Source of the DNA: an uncultured Chiayiivirga sp.
GTDB lineage: Bacteria > Pseudomonadota > Gammaproteobacteria > Xanthomonadales > Xanthomonadaceae
DNA: 64,000 nt
Assembly: GCA_934525595.1 (NCBI GenBank)
Contig: CAKSZJ010000002.1
Coordinates: 1 to 64,000 of the forward strand
Direction: 5' to 3'
The translations under genes were made by a program, and so were the position numbers. Below, piece after piece: positions 42,707 to 51,824 of the stretch (the stretch's first letter is position 1; the number at the start of each line of letters is the position of its first letter). Below the pieces are notes generated by a model that was not told the origin of the DNA, searched no databases, and worked only from the letters and a program-made list of their open reading frames with translations.

Positions 42707-43093
42707 GTGGGCATGACAGCCAACGACCTCGTCGCCGACGCCTGCACCCGCATCCGTCAGATCGACGCCATGGCGCTGCGCGCCATGACCGAAACACCGC
42801 TGCTCATCGACGTGCGCGAACCGGGCGAATTCGCCGCCGGCCACCTGCCCGGCGCGGTGAACCTGCCGCGCGGCGTGCTCGAGTTCGCTATTGAAGCCCA
42901 TCCGGCGCTCGCCTGCGAGACCAGCCCGACCCTCGCCGATCGCTCGCGCCATCTGGTGGTCTACTGCCTCTCCGGCGGGCGCGCCGCTCTGGCGACCGAC
43001 AGCCTGCAGCGCCTGGGCTTTCGCAAGGTCGAGTGCCTGATCGGCGGTTTCACCGGCTGGGCCGGTGCCGGCCTGCCGGTCGAGGGAGCCTGA
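42707..43093 (+). CDS. Rhodanese-domain sulfurtransferase
   Basis: The 128 residues are one rhodanese domain with the active cysteine at C87 in the loop CLSGGRA and the typical strand LLIDVREPGEFAAGHLPGA. It should carry a persulfide from SQR products to an acceptor thiol. The start is uncertain: GTG at 42707 (AAGGA 6 bases upstream) is preferred; ATG at 42713 is the alternative. The stop is one base before the start of the ArsR gene. It is the first gene of the rightward operon. Confidence 0.9.
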   Translation: MGMTANDLVADACTRIRQIDAMALRAMTETPLLIDVREPGEFAAGHLPGAVNLPRGVLEFAIEAHPALACETSPTLADRSRHLVVYCLSGGRAALATDSLQRLGFRKVECLIGGFTGWAGAGLPVEGA

Positions 43094-43094
43094 C

Positions 43095-43457
43095 ATGGCG
43101 CTCCCGCGTCCGGAAGCACCGGTCATCGATCCGAGCGCCATGCGCGAGCACGCGGATTCGGCCGCACACCTGCTCAAGGCGCTGGCCAACGAAAAGCGTC
43201 TGTTGATCCTGTGCCTGCTGGCCGAGGGCGAGCGTTCGGTGGGCGATCTCAATGCGCTGGTGGACCTGAGCCAGTCGGCGCTCTCCCAGCACCTGGCCGT
43301 GCTGCGCGAGGAAGGTCTGGTCGACACCCGCCGCGAGGCGCAGAGCATCTACTACGCGCTGTCCGCCGGCCCGGCCTATCGGATCATCCAGACCCTGCAC
43401 GGAATCTATTGCGCCCCCGGTGCCGACCAGGCCGCCATCCGAGGAGGTCGCCGATGA
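43095..43457 (+). CDS. BigR/SqrR-type persulfide-sensing ArsR repressor
   Basis: The 120 residues are an ArsR winged helix (about 22-92). There are only two cysteines, C40 (LLILCLLAEG) and C106 (HGIYC), 66 residues apart. The same pair and spacing are C41/C107 in SqrR of Rhodobacter capsulatus and C42/C108 in BigR, which form a tetrasulfide bridge with reactive sulfur and leave DNA. Classical metal-binding motifs are absent. It sits between two rhodanese genes and opposite sqr, so control of both operons is the best reading. The start follows the first rhodanese stop by one base, and its stop overlaps the second (ATGA). Confidence 0.92.
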   Translation: MALPRPEAPVIDPSAMREHADSAAHLLKALANEKRLLILCLLAEGERSVGDLNALVDLSQSALSQHLAVLREEGLVDTRREAQSIYYALSAGPAYRIIQTLHGIYCAPGADQAAIRGGRR

Positions 43458-43831
43458 TCGCGTTCATCAAGGCGCTGCTCGGCCTGGGCGGCGAAAGCGT
43501 CGGGCCGCACGAGGCCGTCAGGCGGCTGAACGACGGCGCGGTGCTGATCGACGTGCGCGAGCCGGCGGAATTTTCCCGTGCCCGCGCCAACGCCGCGCGC
43601 TCGCTGCCCTTGGGGCAGATCCAGGTGCGCGGTACGGCGGCACTGGATGGAATCGCACCTGCGGCGAACGGCGGCGAGATCCTGCTGATCTGCCAGAGCG
43701 GGATGCGCTCGCGCATCGCCCAGAACCTCCTGTCGCGCGATGCGCGGCACCGCTACGTCAACGTCACCGGCGGCATGAGTGCCTGGATGGCAGCCGGCCT
43801 GCCGTTCGTCCAGGGCGCAATGCGGCGCTGA
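43454..43831 (+). CDS. Rhodanese-domain sulfurtransferase
   Basis: The 125 residues are a single rhodanese domain with active cysteine C80 in CQSGMRS and the strand VLIDVREPAEFSRA. A hydrophobic N-terminus (MIAFIKALLGLGG) may touch the membrane. The ATG overlaps the repressor stop and is preceded by a near-perfect GAGGAGG ribosome binding site. The loop differs from that of the first rhodanese, so the two may use different acceptors. It is the third gene of the rightward operon. Confidence 0.9.
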   Translation: MIAFIKALLGLGGESVGPHEAVRRLNDGAVLIDVREPAEFSRARANAARSLPLGQIQVRGTAALDGIAPAANGGEILLICQSGMRSRIAQNLLSRDARHRYVNVTGGMSAWMAAGLPFVQGAMRR

Positions 43832-43891
43832 TGCATTTCGTCCACGGCGCACGGCCCGTGCGCCCCGCTCCAACCTTCCCGAGGAACTCCC

Positions 43892-44245
43892 ATGTCCGAC
43901 ACCCGCTTCCAGGATCTCACCGCCAACACCAGCCGCCACCTCGCCCCGATGCGCAGCCACCTGCCCGAGGTGATGCAGGGCTTCGGCGCACTCTCGCGCG
44001 CCGCGCTCGCAGCCGGCGTCCTCGACGAAAAGACCAAGGAACTGATCGCGCTCGCCATTGCCGTGGCGACGCGCTGCGACGACTGCATAGGCTTCCACGC
44101 CAAGGCTCTGGTACGCCTGCACGGCACGGCCGAGGAGCTGCGCGAAATGCTGGGCATCGCGGTCTACATGGGCGGCGGCCCGTCGCTGATGTACGCCTCG
44201 CACGCGATCCAGGCCTACGAGGAATTTGCGGCGGCGGAAAAATAA
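43892..44245 (+). CDS. AhpD-like / carboxymuconolactone decarboxylase-family protein
   Basis: The 117 residues are one CMD domain with the AhpD-type redox motif E50-x11-C62-x2-C65-x3-H69 (RCDDCIGFH). Proteins of this type are small thiol peroxidases or disulfide reductases. It follows the second rhodanese by 60 bases and is read in the same direction, so it probably belongs to the sulfur operon and removes peroxides or persulfides. A large hairpin follows its stop. Confidence 0.88.
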   Translation: MSDTRFQDLTANTSRHLAPMRSHLPEVMQGFGALSRAALAAGVLDEKTKELIALAIAVATRCDDCIGFHAKALVRLHGTAEELREMLGIAVYMGGGPSLMYASHAIQAYEEFAAAEK

Positions 44246-44252
44246 TCCACCC

Positions 44253-44295
44253 CGCCGCAGGGTGCGATCCGAACCGCACGATACGGCCTGCGGCG
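44253..44295 (+). terminator. Hairpin after the AhpD-like gene
   Basis: Nine-base outer arms (44253-44261 with 44287-44295) and five-base inner arms (44262-44266 with 44275-44279) form a long interrupted stem starting 8 bases after the stop. There is no T-tract, so it may be a rho-dependent or structural end of the operon. Confidence 0.4.
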
Positions 44296-44388
44296 ACCGC
44301 ATCGCGCCCTCCGCCTGCCCGCATTTTGCCACGGGGACGCGATGCCGGTCGCCTATACTGCGGCCTGTCTTTATCCAAGGGCGCCCGC

Positions 44389-47300
44389 ATGTCCATCTCC
44401 CACCGCTTCGGCCTCACGGCAACCTTCGCCGCCTCGCTGATCCTTGCCGTCCTGCTGCAAGGCTGCGGAGCACCCGATGCCCCGCCGCCTGTACAACCGG
44501 TCGCGGCCGAGCCCGCCAGCACCGATGCCTTCATCCTGGCCGAGGCCAGCGGGGAAAGCTGGAACGGCCGCCCCGCGCTGCGGCTCGCGTTCTCGCAGCC
44601 GCTGGTGGCTGATCTGCCATTCGACGACCTGCTGCTGGTGCGCGATGCCGGTGGCGCGGACGTCGCGGGAAGCTGGTCGCTCGATGAGGAGGACGCGCGC
44701 GTGCTGCGCTTCCCCTACGTGCAGGGCGACAAGACCTACACCGTCGCCTTCAAGGCCGGCCTGGCCACACCCGACGGCCGCAGCCTGGGCGCGCTGCCCG
44801 AGCGCGAGGTGTATTCGGGCAACCTGCCGCCTGCGGTGGGGTTCGCCAGCCAGGGCAGCGTGCTGCCGGCACGCGGCACGCGCGGCCTGCCGATCATCGG
44901 GGTGAACGCGTCGGAGGTGGACGTGGAGTTCTTCCGCGTGCGCGAGAAGTCGCTGGCGGATTTCCTCGCCCGCTACGGACACAGCGAAAGCCGCGGCTAC
45001 TGGGAGCTGGACAACATCACCGCACTGGCCGACTCGGTCTATGCCAACCGGTTTGCGCTGGACGCGGGCCGCAACGTGCGCCAGGTCAGCTTCCTGCCGG
45101 TGCAGAGCATCGCCGAACTGCGCGAACCGGGCGTGTATTTCGCGGTGCTGCGCCGCGCCGGCAGCTTCGACGGCAGCTACGAGACCACCCATTTCTACGT
45201 CACCGACCTGGGGCTGCACGCACGCGCGCAAAAGGACGGACTGTTCGTTCACGCCGCGGCCCTTTCCAGCGGCCAGCCGCGCAGCGGAGTCGAGCTGCGC
45301 CTGCAGAACCGCAAGGGCGAAATCCTCGCCAGCGCGAACACCGATTCGGAAGGCGAAGCCACCCTGCCGGCGCAGCCGAAGGGCCCGCTCGTGCTGATCG
45401 CCCGACAGGGCAGCGAGGTTGCCCTGGTCTCGTTCAACCAGCCGGCGATCGACCTGTCCGATTTTTCCGTGGGCGGCCGCCGCCAGACCGCGCAGGACGT
45501 CTACGCCTGGTCCGGACGCGACCTGTTCCGCCCGGGCGAGGTGCTGCAGGTCTCGGCCCTGCTGCGCGACTACGACGGACGCCTGCTGCCCGAAGCGCAG
45601 ACGCTGTATGCCACCTTGCGCCAGCCCGACGGCCGCTCCACCTCCACCCTGCCGCTGGAGCCGGGCGAGCTGGGGTACTACAGCTACCAGCGCACCCTGA
45701 CCGACGACGTCCCGACCGGCCGCTGGGCGCTGGAGTTCCGGCTCGACCCCAGCGCCGCCGATCCGATCGGCCGCTTCGAATTCCGTATCGAGGAGTTCCT
45801 GCCCGAACGCCTCAAACTGGTGCTCGAATCATCGGCCGCCCGCCTCGCGCCGGGCGCCCCGCTGCCGCTCGATGTAGACGCCGACTTCCTCTACGGCGCG
45901 CCCGCCGCCGGCAACCGGTTCCTGGCCGAAGTGCTCTATCGCCCGGCCCTGCGCGCCGTGCCGGCGCTCAAGGGCTACTTCTTCGGCGATCCCACCATCG
46001 CGCTGCCGAAGCAGCCGGAGCAGCCCATCGACACCGCGCTGGACGCCGCCGGCCAACTGCACGAATCCATCGCGGTGCTGCCCGATGCGGAGGCGCCTCA
46101 GGCGCCGTTCGAGGTGATCGTCAGCGGCAGCGTGTTCGAGTCCGGCGGCCGCGCGGTGCGCCGTTCGCTGGTACGCACGGTGTGGCCGGCCGACGCGCTG
46201 GTCGGCGTGCGTCCGCTGTTCGACGCCGAGGACGGCCCCAATGCCAACAGCGATGCGACCTTCGAGATCGTGAAATCCGATCCCGAAGGAAATCTCCAGC
46301 CGGCGCAGAACCTCGCGGTCAAGCTGGTCCGCGAGCTGCGCGACTACCACTGGCACTGGGTTGACGGCAGCGGCTGGAACACCGATTTCACCCGCCGCTA
46401 CCAGACCGAGGCCGAAACCTCGGTGAGCTTCGACGGCACCACGCCGGCGCGCTTCTCCGCACGCGTGGAATGGGGCGAGTACCGGATCGAAGTCACCGAT
46501 CCCGCCACCGGCCTCACCATGCGCTATCCCTTTACCGCCGGCTGGAGCTGGAACAACGACAACCGCGGCATCGACGCCCGCCCGGACAAGGTGAAGGTCG
46601 CGTTCGACCAGAGCGGTTACCGCGCCGGCGACACCGCCATCGTCACCCTGACCTCGCCCTACGACGGCCCGGCCGTGGTGCTGGTCGAATCCGACCGGCT
46701 GCTCTACCGCAGCAATGTGCAGGTACGCGGCGCCACCACAGTCAAGATCCCGGTGGACGCCGGCTTCATGCGCCACGATGTCTACGTGACCGCGCTGGTC
46801 TTCCGGCCCGCCGACCAGGCCAGCCTGACCGGTCCCAACCGCGCCCTGGGCGTGGCGCACCTGCCCATCGCCCGCGGCCAGCGCGACGCCGCGCTGGAGG
46901 TGAAGGCGCCTGAACTGACGCGCCCGGGGCAGCCCATCCGGATCGAGCTGTCCGCCCCCGAGTTCGCCGGCAAGGATGCGCGCGCCGTGGTGGAAGCGGT
47001 GGATATGGGCATCATCAGCCTGACGGGCTATCCGGTACCGGACGCGGCCGGCTACTTCCTCGCGCCGCGCGGCTTCGGCATCGACGCCTACGACCTGTAT
47101 GGCCGCGTGATCGCGCCGCTGGACGGCGCCGCCGCGCGCCTGCGCTACGGCGGCGACGCCGCGCTGGCGGCACTGCCCCAGGCGCGCCGTCCGACCGCCA
47201 AGGTGCAGACCGTCGCGCTGCACGCCGCACCGGTGCGCTTCGACGCCCAGGGCCGCGCCAGCGTCGAGTTCACCGCGCCCGACTTCAACGGCGCGCTGCG

Positions 47301-49272
47301 CGTGGCGGCCCTGGCGTTCTCCGAAGACCGCTACGCGCGCGCCGACGATGAAACCCTGGTGCGCGCGCCGCTGGTGATGGAAGTCAGCACGCCGCGCGTA
47401 ATGGCCCCGGGCGACCGCGCCCAGCTCACCGTCGATCTGCACAATCTCAGCGGAAAGGACGCCAGCTGGCGGGTCAGCGCGGCCGGCACTGCGCCAATCG
47501 GCATCGAAGGCCCGACGCGCGAGATCACCCTGGCCGACAACGCGCGCACCACCCTGCACTTCTCCCTGCTGGCCGGCAGCCAGAACGCCGTGGGCAAGTT
47601 CAGCGTCAGCGCACAGTCGGCCGACGCCAGCCTGACGCGCCAGTTCGAGATCACCGTGCGACCGGCCTGGCCGGCGGTGCGGCGCAGCCAGGCGCGCGAG
47701 CTTCCGGGCGCGCAGACGCTCAGTTTCGGCCCCAACCTGTTCGACGGCCTGTTCCCCGAGTCGGGCACCGCGCAGCTGAGCATCGCCGCGATCCCGCCGC
47801 TGCCCTTCGCCACCGCAATCGACGGCCTCATCGGCTATCCCTACGGCTGCATCGAGCAGACCACCAGCCGGCTGTGGCCGCTTGTGGACCTGGATGCCGC
47901 CACCTCCCGCAAGTTCGGTCTGGAGCCGCTGGACGAGGCCAAGCGCAAGGACATGCTGGAAACCGGGTTCGGACGCATCGCCGCAATGCAGCGGCAGAAC
48001 GGGCAGTTCAGCTTCTGGCCCGGCGAAGACTCGCCCATGCCGCAGATGACCGCCTACGTCGCCGACATCCTCGTCACCGCAAGGCAGAACGGCATCGCCA
48101 TCCCCGAAACCGTGCTGGAGAAGGCGCTGACGCGCCTCAACGACGACCTCCTCACCGGCGGTGACGGCTATTACAGCTACGACCATTCCCAGCATCTGCG
48201 CTTTGCGTCCAACGCCTACGGCGGCTACGTGCTCGCGCGCGTGAACCGCGCTCCGCTCGGCACCCTGCGCTCGCTCTGGGACAACCAGCGCGATCGCTCG
48301 CTCACGGCGCTGCCGCTGGTGCATCTGGGTATCGCGCTGAAGCTGGCCGGCGACGAGAAGCGCGCCGATGCCGCCATCGCCGCGGCCCTGGAAATGACCT
48401 CCGAACGCCCGGGCTACCTCGGCGACTACGGCTCGGACGTGCGTGACGAGGCGCTGCTGCTGGCCCTGCTGTACGAACACGGCCTGGCCAGCCAGGCCAC
48501 CGGTGGGCGCGTGATGAAGCTGGCGCGCGAACTGCGCCGGCCCGAAATGTCGCGCTACTGGTTCAGCACCCAGGAGCGCCTGGCGATCTTCCGCCTCGGG
48601 CGCGCCGTACTCTCGGAAAACCACGGCGGCCTGCAGGGTGAATTCCGCATCGCCGGCACGCCGCACGCGCTCAGCGGCCGGCCGCTGGTCTCGCGCGAGG
48701 TCGGCCTGGAAGATCTGCGCCGAGGCGTGAGCCTGACGCTGGAAGGCAGCGGGCCGTTCTGGCTGTCGCAGGACATCGTCGGCTACCCGACCAGCGCACC
48801 GGCACCCGGCGAATCGGGCCTGCGCGTGCGCCGCGCCTGGTACCGCACCGACGGCACGCTGTTCACCGGCACCCGGCTGACCGAAGGCGAGAGCCTGATC
48901 GCGATGGTGACGGTGGAGGCCGACGAATACATCCCCGACGCGCTGGTGGTGGACCTCCTGCCCGGCGGGGTGGAGATCGAAAACCTCGCGCTGGGCGGCA
49001 ACGACGCCTTCGGCGAACTGATGATCGACGGGGTGTCGCTGTCCGAGCGCGAGTACGGCGTCGACCTGCGCCACGAGGAATACCGCGACGACCGCTACGT
49101 GGCCGCAATCAAACTCTGGAGCGGCTCGACCGCACGCCTGTTCTACCTGGTGCGCGCGGTATCGCCGGGCAGCTACGTGGTGCCGCCGCCCAGCGCCGAG
49201 GACATGTATCGCCCGCAGATCTCCGGCGTCGGCACCTCGCCGCAGAAAACCCTCACGGTGGTGTCGCCCTGA
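44389..49272 (+). CDS. Bacterial alpha-2-macroglobulin, thioester-containing lipoprotein
   Basis: The 1627 residues have a lipoprotein signal with C26 as the lipidated residue (LLQGC). A chain of MG domains is followed by a macroglobulin core with the thioester motif CIEQ at 1154-1157 (YGCIEQTTSRLWP) and an alpha/alpha toroid. Such proteins trap invading proteases in the periplasm by covalent bonding after bait cleavage, like YfhM of E. coli. In many bacteria pbpC for penicillin-binding protein 1C follows; here a P-loop-like gene and amiB follow instead. The ATG is 8 bases after AAGG. It is separated from the sulfur operon by 143 bases. Confidence 0.93.
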   Translation: MSISHRFGLTATFAASLILAVLLQGCGAPDAPPPVQPVAAEPASTDAFILAEASGESWNGRPALRLAFSQPLVADLPFDDLLLVRDAGGADVAGSWSLDEEDARVLRFPYVQGDKTYTVAFKAGLATPDGRSLGALPEREVYSGNLPPAVGFASQGSVLPARGTRGLPIIGVNASEVDVEFFRVREKSLADFLARYGHSESRGYWELDNITALADSVYANRFALDAGRNVRQVSFLPVQSIAELREPGVYFAVLRRAGSFDGSYETTHFYVTDLGLHARAQKDGLFVHAAALSSGQPRSGVELRLQNRKGEILASANTDSEGEATLPAQPKGPLVLIARQGSEVALVSFNQPAIDLSDFSVGGRRQTAQDVYAWSGRDLFRPGEVLQVSALLRDYDGRLLPEAQTLYATLRQPDGRSTSTLPLEPGELGYYSYQRTLTDDVPTGRWALEFRLDPSAADPIGRFEFRIEEFLPERLKLVLESSAARLAPGAPLPLDVDADFLYGAPAAGNRFLAEVLYRPALRAVPALKGYFFGDPTIALPKQPEQPIDTALDAAGQLHESIAVLPDAEAPQAPFEVIVSGSVFESGGRAVRRSLVRTVWPADALVGVRPLFDAEDGPNANSDATFEIVKSDPEGNLQPAQNLAVKLVRELRDYHWHWVDGSGWNTDFTRRYQTEAETSVSFDGTTPARFSARVEWGEYRIEVTDPATGLTMRYPFTAGWSWNNDNRGIDARPDKVKVAFDQSGYRAGDTAIVTLTSPYDGPAVVLVESDRLLYRSNVQVRGATTVKIPVDAGFMRHDVYVTALVFRPADQASLTGPNRALGVAHLPIARGQRDAALEVKAPELTRPGQPIRIELSAPEFAGKDARAVVEAVDMGIISLTGYPVPDAAGYFLAPRGFGIDAYDLYGRVIAPLDGAAARLRYGGDAALAALPQARRPTAKVQTVALHAAPVRFDAQGRASVEFTAPDFNGALRVAALAFSEDRYARADDETLVRAPLVMEVSTPRVMAPGDRAQLTVDLHNLSGKDASWRVSAAGTAPIGIEGPTREITLADNARTTLHFSLLAGSQNAVGKFSVSAQSADASLTRQFEITVRPAWPAVRRSQARELPGAQTLSFGPNLFDGLFPESGTAQLSIAAIPPLPFATAIDGLIGYPYGCIEQTTSRLWPLVDLDAATSRKFGLEPLDEAKRKDMLETGFGRIAAMQRQNGQFSFWPGEDSPMPQMTAYVADILVTARQNGIAIPETVLEKALTRLNDDLLTGGDGYYSYDHSQHLRFASNAYGGYVLARVNRAPLGTLRSLWDNQRDRSLTALPLVHLGIALKLAGDEKRADAAIAAALEMTSERPGYLGDYGSDVRDEALLLALLYEHGLASQATGGRVMKLARELRRPEMSRYWFSTQERLAIFRLGRAVLSENHGGLQGEFRIAGTPHALSGRPLVSREVGLEDLRRGVSLTLEGSGPFWLSQDIVGYPTSAPAPGESGLRVRRAWYRTDGTLFTGTRLTEGESLIAMVTVEADEYIPDALVVDLLPGGVEIENLALGGNDAFGELMIDGVSLSEREYGVDLRHEEYRDDRYVAAIKLWSGSTARLFYLVRAVSPGSYVVPPPSAEDMYRPQISGVGTSPQKTLTVVSP

Positions 49273-49414
49273 GCGGATCCGCGGCTGGCCATCGACCCTC
49301 CGGTGGGCGCGTACCGACACGCCACGCGCCCACCGGAACGCAGCCCGCGTACGAAGCGCACCCTGCCGTGGGGCCGTGCCATGATTTTCTCCAGCCCGCG
49401 TCGCTCCCTTGCCG

Positions 49415-50254
49415 ATGAACCTTCGCCACGCCCTCGCCCTGCACGGTTTCGAATCCAACGACGACTACGCGTTCGCGTTGCGCTGCCTGTTCGAGGCCCA
49501 GACCGCGCACCTGCGCGTGCTGCACGTGGACGGCGCGGCGGGGCGGCGCAAGACCGCCTTCGCCACCGCGCTGGCGCGCGCGCTGGAGTATCCGCACGTG
49601 CTCTATCACGACTTCGGCCAGCGCGAGCCGCCGCCCGCGCCGCCCTATGTCGCCGAAGAGGAGTCGCACGAGCCTGCCGAGGCGCCGATGAGCGCATTCG
49701 AACGCGTCATGACCGAAGCCTGCGCCTACTCCGAGGGCGAGCGCACCATCCTGATCCTCGACCAGCTGCAGCTGGCCGACTTCGCCGACCATATCCGCCT
49801 GCATCGCTTCGCCAGCAGCGGCGAATGGCCGCACGGCAGCGTCAGCGCGGTCGCCAATCCGCGCCACCTGCTCCTTGCGCTGATCTCCGAAGCGCCGCTC
49901 TATCATTCGCTGGCGCGCGCCAGTTTCCGCATCTGGACTGACGCCCAACGTGCCTTCCTGGAATACCGCCCGCAGGACTACGGGCTGGGCGAGGACGCGC
50001 GCGGCCTGTTCCAGGCCTTGGCCGCGCTGTTCCAGCGCGCCGGCATGTCGCCCACGCCGGGCGAATTCGCCCGGGTGCTGGAAGATCTCCTGCTGCGCGC
50101 GCGCAGCGAGGATCAGCTGCGTCAGGTGCTGTACGGCCGCGTCGAGGGCGCGGCGCGCGAGCCTCTTGAAGCGGGCGCCTGCGCCGCGGAACTGGCGGCG
50201 ACCCTGGATGCGCTGACGCACTATCTGGGCCACGACCACATCGAACTGGGATGA
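49415..50254 (+). CDS. Predicted ATPase-like protein with a degenerate P-loop
   Basis: The 279 residues look like a small AAA-type ATPase. A Walker A-like loop GAAGRRKT at about 41-48 lacks the glycine before lysine. A Walker B-like strand TILILDQLQLADF near 111-123 has Asp followed by Gln instead of Glu. A helical C-terminal part ends in DALTHYLGHDHIELG. It has no signal peptide or membrane segment. I do not recognise a named family. It converges with amiB and follows the macroglobulin gene by 142 bases. It may be an ATP-binding scaffold rather than an active ATPase. Confidence 0.75.
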   Translation: MNLRHALALHGFESNDDYAFALRCLFEAQTAHLRVLHVDGAAGRRKTAFATALARALEYPHVLYHDFGQREPPPAPPYVAEEESHEPAEAPMSAFERVMTEACAYSEGERTILILDQLQLADFADHIRLHRFASSGEWPHGSVSAVANPRHLLLALISEAPLYHSLARASFRIWTDAQRAFLEYRPQDYGLGEDARGLFQALAALFQRAGMSPTPGEFARVLEDLLLRARSEDQLRQVLYGRVEGAAREPLEAGACAAELAATLDALTHYLGHDHIELG

Positions 50255-50275
50255 GCGCGCAGGGCGCGGGATGGA

Positions 50276-51610
50276 TCAGCCCGGCCCCATTGCCATCGGG
50301 ATGGTGAGCCGATCGCCCACCCGCACCACGTCGCCCTTGATCGTATTGGCCGAACGCAGGCTCGCCAGGGTGACGCCGTGGCGCTGCGCGATGAGGCTCA
50401 GCGTCTCGCCGCGGCTGACCACGTGCTGGCGCGCGCGCGGTTTGGCGTTGCTCGCCAGCCAGGTGCCCGGCGGCGGCTGCACGTTGAAATAATCGCGCAC
50501 GCCTTCCACGATCGCGGCCGCCAGCCGGGTGCGGTGCACCGGATCGTTGAGCTTCTTCTCTTCGCCCGGATTGCTGATGAAGGCGGTCTCGACCAGCATC
50601 GAGGGCACATCCGGTGAACGCAGAACCACGAAGTTGGCGCGCTCCACGTGCGGCTTGTGGGTCTTGCCAAGGCGCTTCATCGCATCCAGGACGTGATTTG
50701 CGACATCGTTGGAGGCCTGCATCGTGGCGCTCTGGGAGAGATCGAGCAGCACCGCGGCCAGGGTGTTGTCCTTGTCGTCGAGCGATACTCCGCCCACCAG
50801 GTCCGACTTGTTCTCGCTCGCCGCCAGCCAGCGCGCGGCCTCGTTCGACGCTCCCCGGGTGGACAGCACGAACACCGAAGAGCCCGAGGCCGTCGGCTTG
50901 TGGAAGGCGTCGGCGTGGACCGAAATGAACAGGTCGGCGCGCGCCTCGCGCGCCTTCTGGTAGCGCTGCTGCAGGGAGATGAAATAGTCGCCGTCGCGGA
51001 TCAGCACCGCCTCCATGCCGGGCTCGGCATCAATCTGGCGCTTGAGCTCGCGCGCCACGGCCAGGGTGATGTTCTTCTCCCAGGTGCCCGAGGCGCCCTT
51101 GGCCCCCGGATCCTCGCCGCCGTGACCGGCATCGATGGCCACGATGACCTTGCGTCCGGTCTCGGGCAGCGCCTGCTGCACGGTGCGAACCACCGGCGCC
51201 GCGGCCTTGACGGGATGCAGGTCGATCACCAGACGATGTCCCAGCGCGTCGGCCGGCGGCAGGAGGAAGCTCTGGGGGCGTACGCCCTCGGCCAGGTCGA
51301 AGACCACGCGTACGCCGCGCTGGCCCAGTTTTCCGGTCCGCACCCCCGCCAGCACGCCCGAGGCCGCAGGCGCGGCGAAGCCTTTGCCGATCGCCGCATC
51401 GCCGATGTCCAGCACCAGGCGATTCGGCGAATCGAGGGTGAAGACCTTGTAGTCGAGCGGACCCGACACATCGAACACCGCGCGGGTGTGATCCGGCCCG
51501 GCCCAGACGCGCAGCGCCTGCAGTTCGGCCGCCTGCAGCACGCCCGGCGCCCCGAGCACGGACGCCAGCAGCGCCAGAATCGCGGAAATGAAGGAGACCT
51601 GCGGCTTCAT
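50276..51610 (-). CDS. amiB: N-acetylmuramoyl-L-alanine amidase with AMIN and LysM domains
   Basis: This periplasmic zinc amidase splits septal peptidoglycan during daughter-cell separation. The 444 residues hold a signal peptide (about 1-28), an AMIN wall-targeting domain (about 30-130), an amidase_3 domain with AIDAGHGGEDPGA, WEKNITL and SVHADAF as zinc ligand regions, and a C-terminal LysM repeat (about 397-440). Enzymes of this type are switched on by EnvC/NlpD partners. It lies after tsaE and nnrD in the same direction, as in E. coli, with a 214-base gap. Confidence 0.95.
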   Translation of the reverse strand: MKPQVSFISAILALLASVLGAPGVLQAAELQALRVWAGPDHTRAVFDVSGPLDYKVFTLDSPNRLVLDIGDAAIGKGFAAPAASGVLAGVRTGKLGQRGVRVVFDLAEGVRPQSFLLPPADALGHRLVIDLHPVKAAAPVVRTVQQALPETGRKVIVAIDAGHGGEDPGAKGASGTWEKNITLAVARELKRQIDAEPGMEAVLIRDGDYFISLQQRYQKAREARADLFISVHADAFHKPTASGSSVFVLSTRGASNEAARWLAASENKSDLVGGVSLDDKDNTLAAVLLDLSQSATMQASNDVANHVLDAMKRLGKTHKPHVERANFVVLRSPDVPSMLVETAFISNPGEEKKLNDPVHRTRLAAAIVEGVRDYFNVQPPPGTWLASNAKPRARQHVVSRGETLSLIAQRHGVTLASLRSANTIKGDVVRVGDRLTIPMAMGPG

Positions 51611-51824
51611 GGCGGCAATTCAATCATCAAACCCACCGGAAGAGCAAGGACTTTCCCCTGATAATCCATGGCGTTAGCAGACTTTCCTAATTGCCGGGAC
51701 ACGACGCCACGCCGGACAAGGCTGCGCCACGCGCTCGCCACTTGCGTATTTTTATTGGAATTTCATTGCGTTGCAGCGCGCGCCTGGAAGGCTTAAAGGC
51801 GCGCGTCGAGCCCGCTTGCGCCGC

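Noticed and set aside
45829..49458. A 1209-codon minus-strand frame across the macroglobulin gene
   Set aside because: Shadow; the plus-strand product has lipobox and thioester motif.
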